Assembly (NCBI RefSeq): GCF_051401765.1
Contig: NW_027480467.1
Span: 124,001 to 188,000 of the forward strand
DNA: 64,000 bases
Source: Calliopsis andreniformis
Taxonomy: Eukaryota; Arthropoda; Insecta; Hymenoptera; Andrenidae
Direction: 5' to 3'
A program made the translations under genes and the position numbers. Shown piece after piece: positions 61,665 through 64,000 of this stretch (position 1 is the stretch's first letter; each line of letters begins with the position of its first letter). A model generated the notes under the pieces. That model saw nothing but the letters and a program-made list of their open reading frames with translations, was not told the origin of the DNA and made no database searches.

Positions 61665-62369
61665 CCAATCTTCAATCATCAACCCTCAATCCTCAATCCT
61701 CAATCCTCAATCCTCAATCTTCAATCCTCAATACTCAATCATCAATCCTCTATCCTCAATCCTCAATCCTCAGTCCTCAACCCTCAATCGTCAGTCTTCA
61801 AACCTCAATACTCAATCTTCATTCCTCAATCCTCAATCCTCAATCCTCAATCCTCATTCTTCAATCCTCAATACCCAATCCTCAATCTTCAATACTCAAT
61901 CCTCAATCCTCAATTCTCAATCCTCAATCCTCAGTCCTCAGTCCTCATACCTCAGTCCTCAACCCTCAGCCATCATTCTCAATCCTCAATCCTCAATCCT
62001 CAATCCTCAATCTTCAATCCTCAATACTCAATCTTCAATCCTCAATCCTCAATACTCAATCCTCAACCCTCAACACTCAGTCCTCAATGTTCAATCCTCA
62101 ATCCTCAATCCACAATCCCCAATCCTCAATCTTCAACCCTCAATCCTCAATTCTCAATCCTCAATCCTCAATCTTCCATCCTCAATACTCAATCCCCAAT
62201 CCTCAGTCTTCAATCCTCAACCCTCAATCCTCAATTCTCAATCCTCAACCCTCAGTCCTCAGTCCTTAAACCTCAATCCTCAACCCTCAGCCCTCATCCT
62301 CAATCCTCAATCCTCAATCCTCAATCTCCAGCCCTCAGTCTTGAACAATCAGGTGACAATCCTCAATCC

Positions 62370-62481
62370 TCAATAGAATATCCTCAATTCACAGATTTCA
62401 ATACTCAATACTCAATCTGCAATCTTCAGATCTCTATCCACAAACATCAATTCTCATCACTCAACCCTCAACACTCAGTCC
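62370..62481 (+). repeat. Landmark A3 (112 bp)
   Basis: TCAGATC in column 9; column 6 is the normal TCAATAC, unlike its partner at 52363. Confidence 0.88.
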
Positions 62482-62907
62482 CCAATCCTCAATCTTCCAT
62501 CCTCAATCCTCAACCGTCAATCCTCAAACCTCAATATTCAATCCTCAATACTCAATCTTCAGTCCTCAATCCTCAATCCTCAATCCTCAATCCTCACTCC
62601 TCAATCCTCAATCTTCAATCCTCAATACTCATTACCTAATCCTCAGTCTTCAATCCTCAATCCTCAATCCTCAATTCTCAATCCTCAATACTCAGTACTC
62701 AGTCCTTAATCCTCAATCCTCAACCCTCAGCCCTCATCCTCAATCCTCAATCCTCAATCCTCAATCCCCAATCTTCAATCCTCAATACTCAATCTTCAAT
62801 CCTCGATCCTCAATCCTCAGTCCTCAAACCTCAATTCTGAGTCCTCAATCCTGAATCCTCAATCTCCAGCCCTCAGTCTTGAACCATCAGGTGACAATCC
62901 TCAATCC

Positions 62908-63019
62908 TCAATAGAATATCCTCAATTCACAGATTTCAATACTCAATACTCAATCTGTAATCTTCAAATCTCTATCCACAAACATCAATACCCATCACTC
63001 AACACTCAACACTCAGTCC
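62908..63019 (+). repeat. Landmark A3 (112 bp)
   Basis: GTAATCT in column 8 and CCATCAC in column 13; close to 53923. Confidence 0.88.
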
Positions 63020-63725
63020 TCAATGTTCAATCCTCAATCCTCAATTCTCAATCTTCAATCCTCTATACTCAATCTTAAATCCTCAATCCTCAATCCTCAA
63101 TCTTCAATCCTCAATCCTCAACACTCAATCCTCAACCCTCAATCCTCAATCATCAATCCTCAATCTTCAATACTCAATCCTCAATCCTCAATCCTCAATC
63201 CTCAATCCTCAATCCGCAATCCTCAATCACCAACCCTCAATCTTCAATCCTCAGTACTCAATCTTTAATCATCAATCCTCAATCCTCAATCTTCAATAGT
63301 CAATCATCAATCCTCAATCCTCAGTCCTCAATCCTCAATCCTCAGTCCTCAATCCTCAATCTTCAATCCTCAATACTCAATACCCAATCCTCAGTCTTCA
63401 ATCCTCAATCCTCAATCCCCGATTCTCAATCCTCAATACTCAGTCCTCAGTCCTTAAACCTCAATCCTCAACCCTCAGCCCTCATCCTCAATCCTCAATC
63501 CTCAATCCTCAGTCCCCAATCTTCAATCCTCAATACTCAATCTTCAATCCTCGATCCTCAATCCTCAGTCCTCAAACCTCAATCCCCAATCTTCAATCCT
63601 CAATACTCAATCTTCAATCCTCGATCCTCAATCCTCAGTCCTCAAACCTCAATTCTGAATCCTCAATCCTGAATCCTCAATCTCCAGCCCTCAGTCTTGA
63701 ACCATCAGGTGACAATCCTCAATCC

Positions 63726-63837
63726 TCAATAGAATATCCTCAATTCACAGATTTCAATACTCAATACTCAATCTGCAATCTTCAAATCTCTATCCACAAA
63801 CATCAATACTCATCACTCAACACTCAACACTCAGTCC
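63726..63837 (+). repeat. Landmark A3 (112 bp)
   Basis: TGAACCA upstream; the last landmark in the window. Confidence 0.9.
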
Positions 63838-64000
63838 TCAATGTTCAATCCTCAATCCTCAATTCTCAATCTTCAATCCTCTATAGTCAATCTTAAATCC
63901 TAAATCCTCAATCCTCAATCTTCAATCCTCAATCCTCAACACTCAATCCTCAACCCTCAATCCTCAATCATCAATCCTCAATCTTCAATACTCAATCCTC

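Larger units (their letters stand above)
61453..62595 (+). repeat. Dispersed block, copy b (partner 51460-52580)
   Basis: Joins directly to the end of the D domain at 61450, so the A1 here lies after D rather than after A3. Confidence 0.83.
1..64000 (+). repeat. Giant degenerate heptamer satellite, consensus TCAATCC
   Basis: Every stretch I read splits into 7-bp units close to TCAATCC, with rare 6-bp units (TCATCC, TCGTCC, TAATCC) and a single-base slip such as TCAATTTC near 10010 and 12060. Common variants are TCAATCT, TCAATAC, TCAGTCC, TCAATTC, TCAATCA, TCAACCC, TCAAACC, TGAATCC, GCAATCC and ACAATCC. The + strand is nearly G-free. No unique sequence, gene, RNA gene or mobile element interrupts the array, and it runs off both ends of the window. 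Every gap between the features below holds the same heptamers in less distinctive order. Function is unknown; the organism cannot be identified from the sequence. Confidence 0.98.
62760..64000 (+). repeat. Dispersed copy of 53.78-55.01 kb, cut by the window end
   Basis: Two A3 landmarks at 62908 and 63726 match 53923 and 54734 at offsets 8985 and 8992 bp. The shared TCTATAG-type unit near 63883 and 54890 confirms the pairing. Confidence 0.85.

Noticed and set aside
1..64000. Telomere array
   Set aside because: GGATTGA does not match the common telomere motifs (TTAGGG, TTTAGGG, TTAGG, TTGGGG). Landmarks and large duplications inside are not typical of telomerase-made arrays.
1..64000. CRISPR array
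   Set aside because: There are no repeat-spacer alternations with unique spacers; all intervening sequence is the same heptamer family.
1..64000. Purely random low-complexity assembly error
   Set aside because: Ordered landmarks with shared and private variants, and phase-true indels, show real inherited structure. Wrong copy number or haplotype joining in the assembly still cannot be excluded.
1..64000. Strong three-tetrad G-quadruplex array on the - strand
   Set aside because: The repeat offers only GG tracts; GGG is absent from the consensus, so only weaker two-tetrad structures are plausible.
1..64000. Assignment to a cyanobacterium because heptamer short tandem repeats are known there
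   Set aside because: Those documented arrays are short and lie between genes. A gene-free array over 64 kb fits a eukaryotic satellite better, but no taxon can be supported.

Overview
The window is one uninterrupted array of a degenerate 7-bp tandem repeat, consensus TCAATCC on the + strand (GGATTGA on the - strand), from the first base to the last. I find no gene, RNA gene, transposon, CRISPR array or unique flank, so the array is longer than 64 kb and both ends lie outside. The + strand is almost free of G. Long + strand ORFs exist only because a stop-free 7-mer repeat reads as the same heptapeptide (S-I-L-N-P-Q-S) in all three frames; I do not annotate them as genes. The organism cannot be named from this. 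Size and gene emptiness suggest eukaryotic satellite or heterochromatin, and no known telomere motif is present. This is inference.

The array is not uniform. Mutated heptamers form ordered landmarks. A 112-bp core (16 heptamers) recurs in 53 complete A copies, which I sort into subfamilies A1-A4, plus one truncated copy and two decayed copies. Two related 112-bp elements, B (17 copies) and C (19 copies), share the same columns. B and C are always joined in a 392-bp module (56 heptamers) of exactly the same length in all 17 full copies. A2 precedes B by 454 bp in nine of ten cases. The canonical higher-order unit is A1-A2-B-C-A3, about 2 kb, best seen at 658-2740, 25659-27511 and 44901-46753. 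A further motif D, carrying a 6-bp unit (TCGTCC), replaces A copies in several A-free stretches.

Layout: 1-3084 complete canonical unit; 3085-8200 a 2.2-kb duplication and all five A4 landmarks; 8201-12307 two tandem copies of a 2057-bp block; 12073-30950 and 31501-50192 two nearly identical copies of an about 18.8-kb block, with a 550-bp spacer between them; 50193-53000 a mosaic; 53000-53760 the most decayed, single-copy stretch; 53770-64000 a mosaic of blocks also present at 23.5-26.2, 15.4-18.1, 51.5-52.6 and 53.8-55.0 kb.

The large indels I measured between copies equal whole numbers of heptamers plus whole numbers of the 6-bp units they contain, so exchange occurs in register. One landmark (19894-20096) is a visible recombinant of two C copies still present side by side in the second large block (38576-38778 and 39129-39331). 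The window is best read as a record of satellite evolution by in-register unequal exchange, not as a set of genes.
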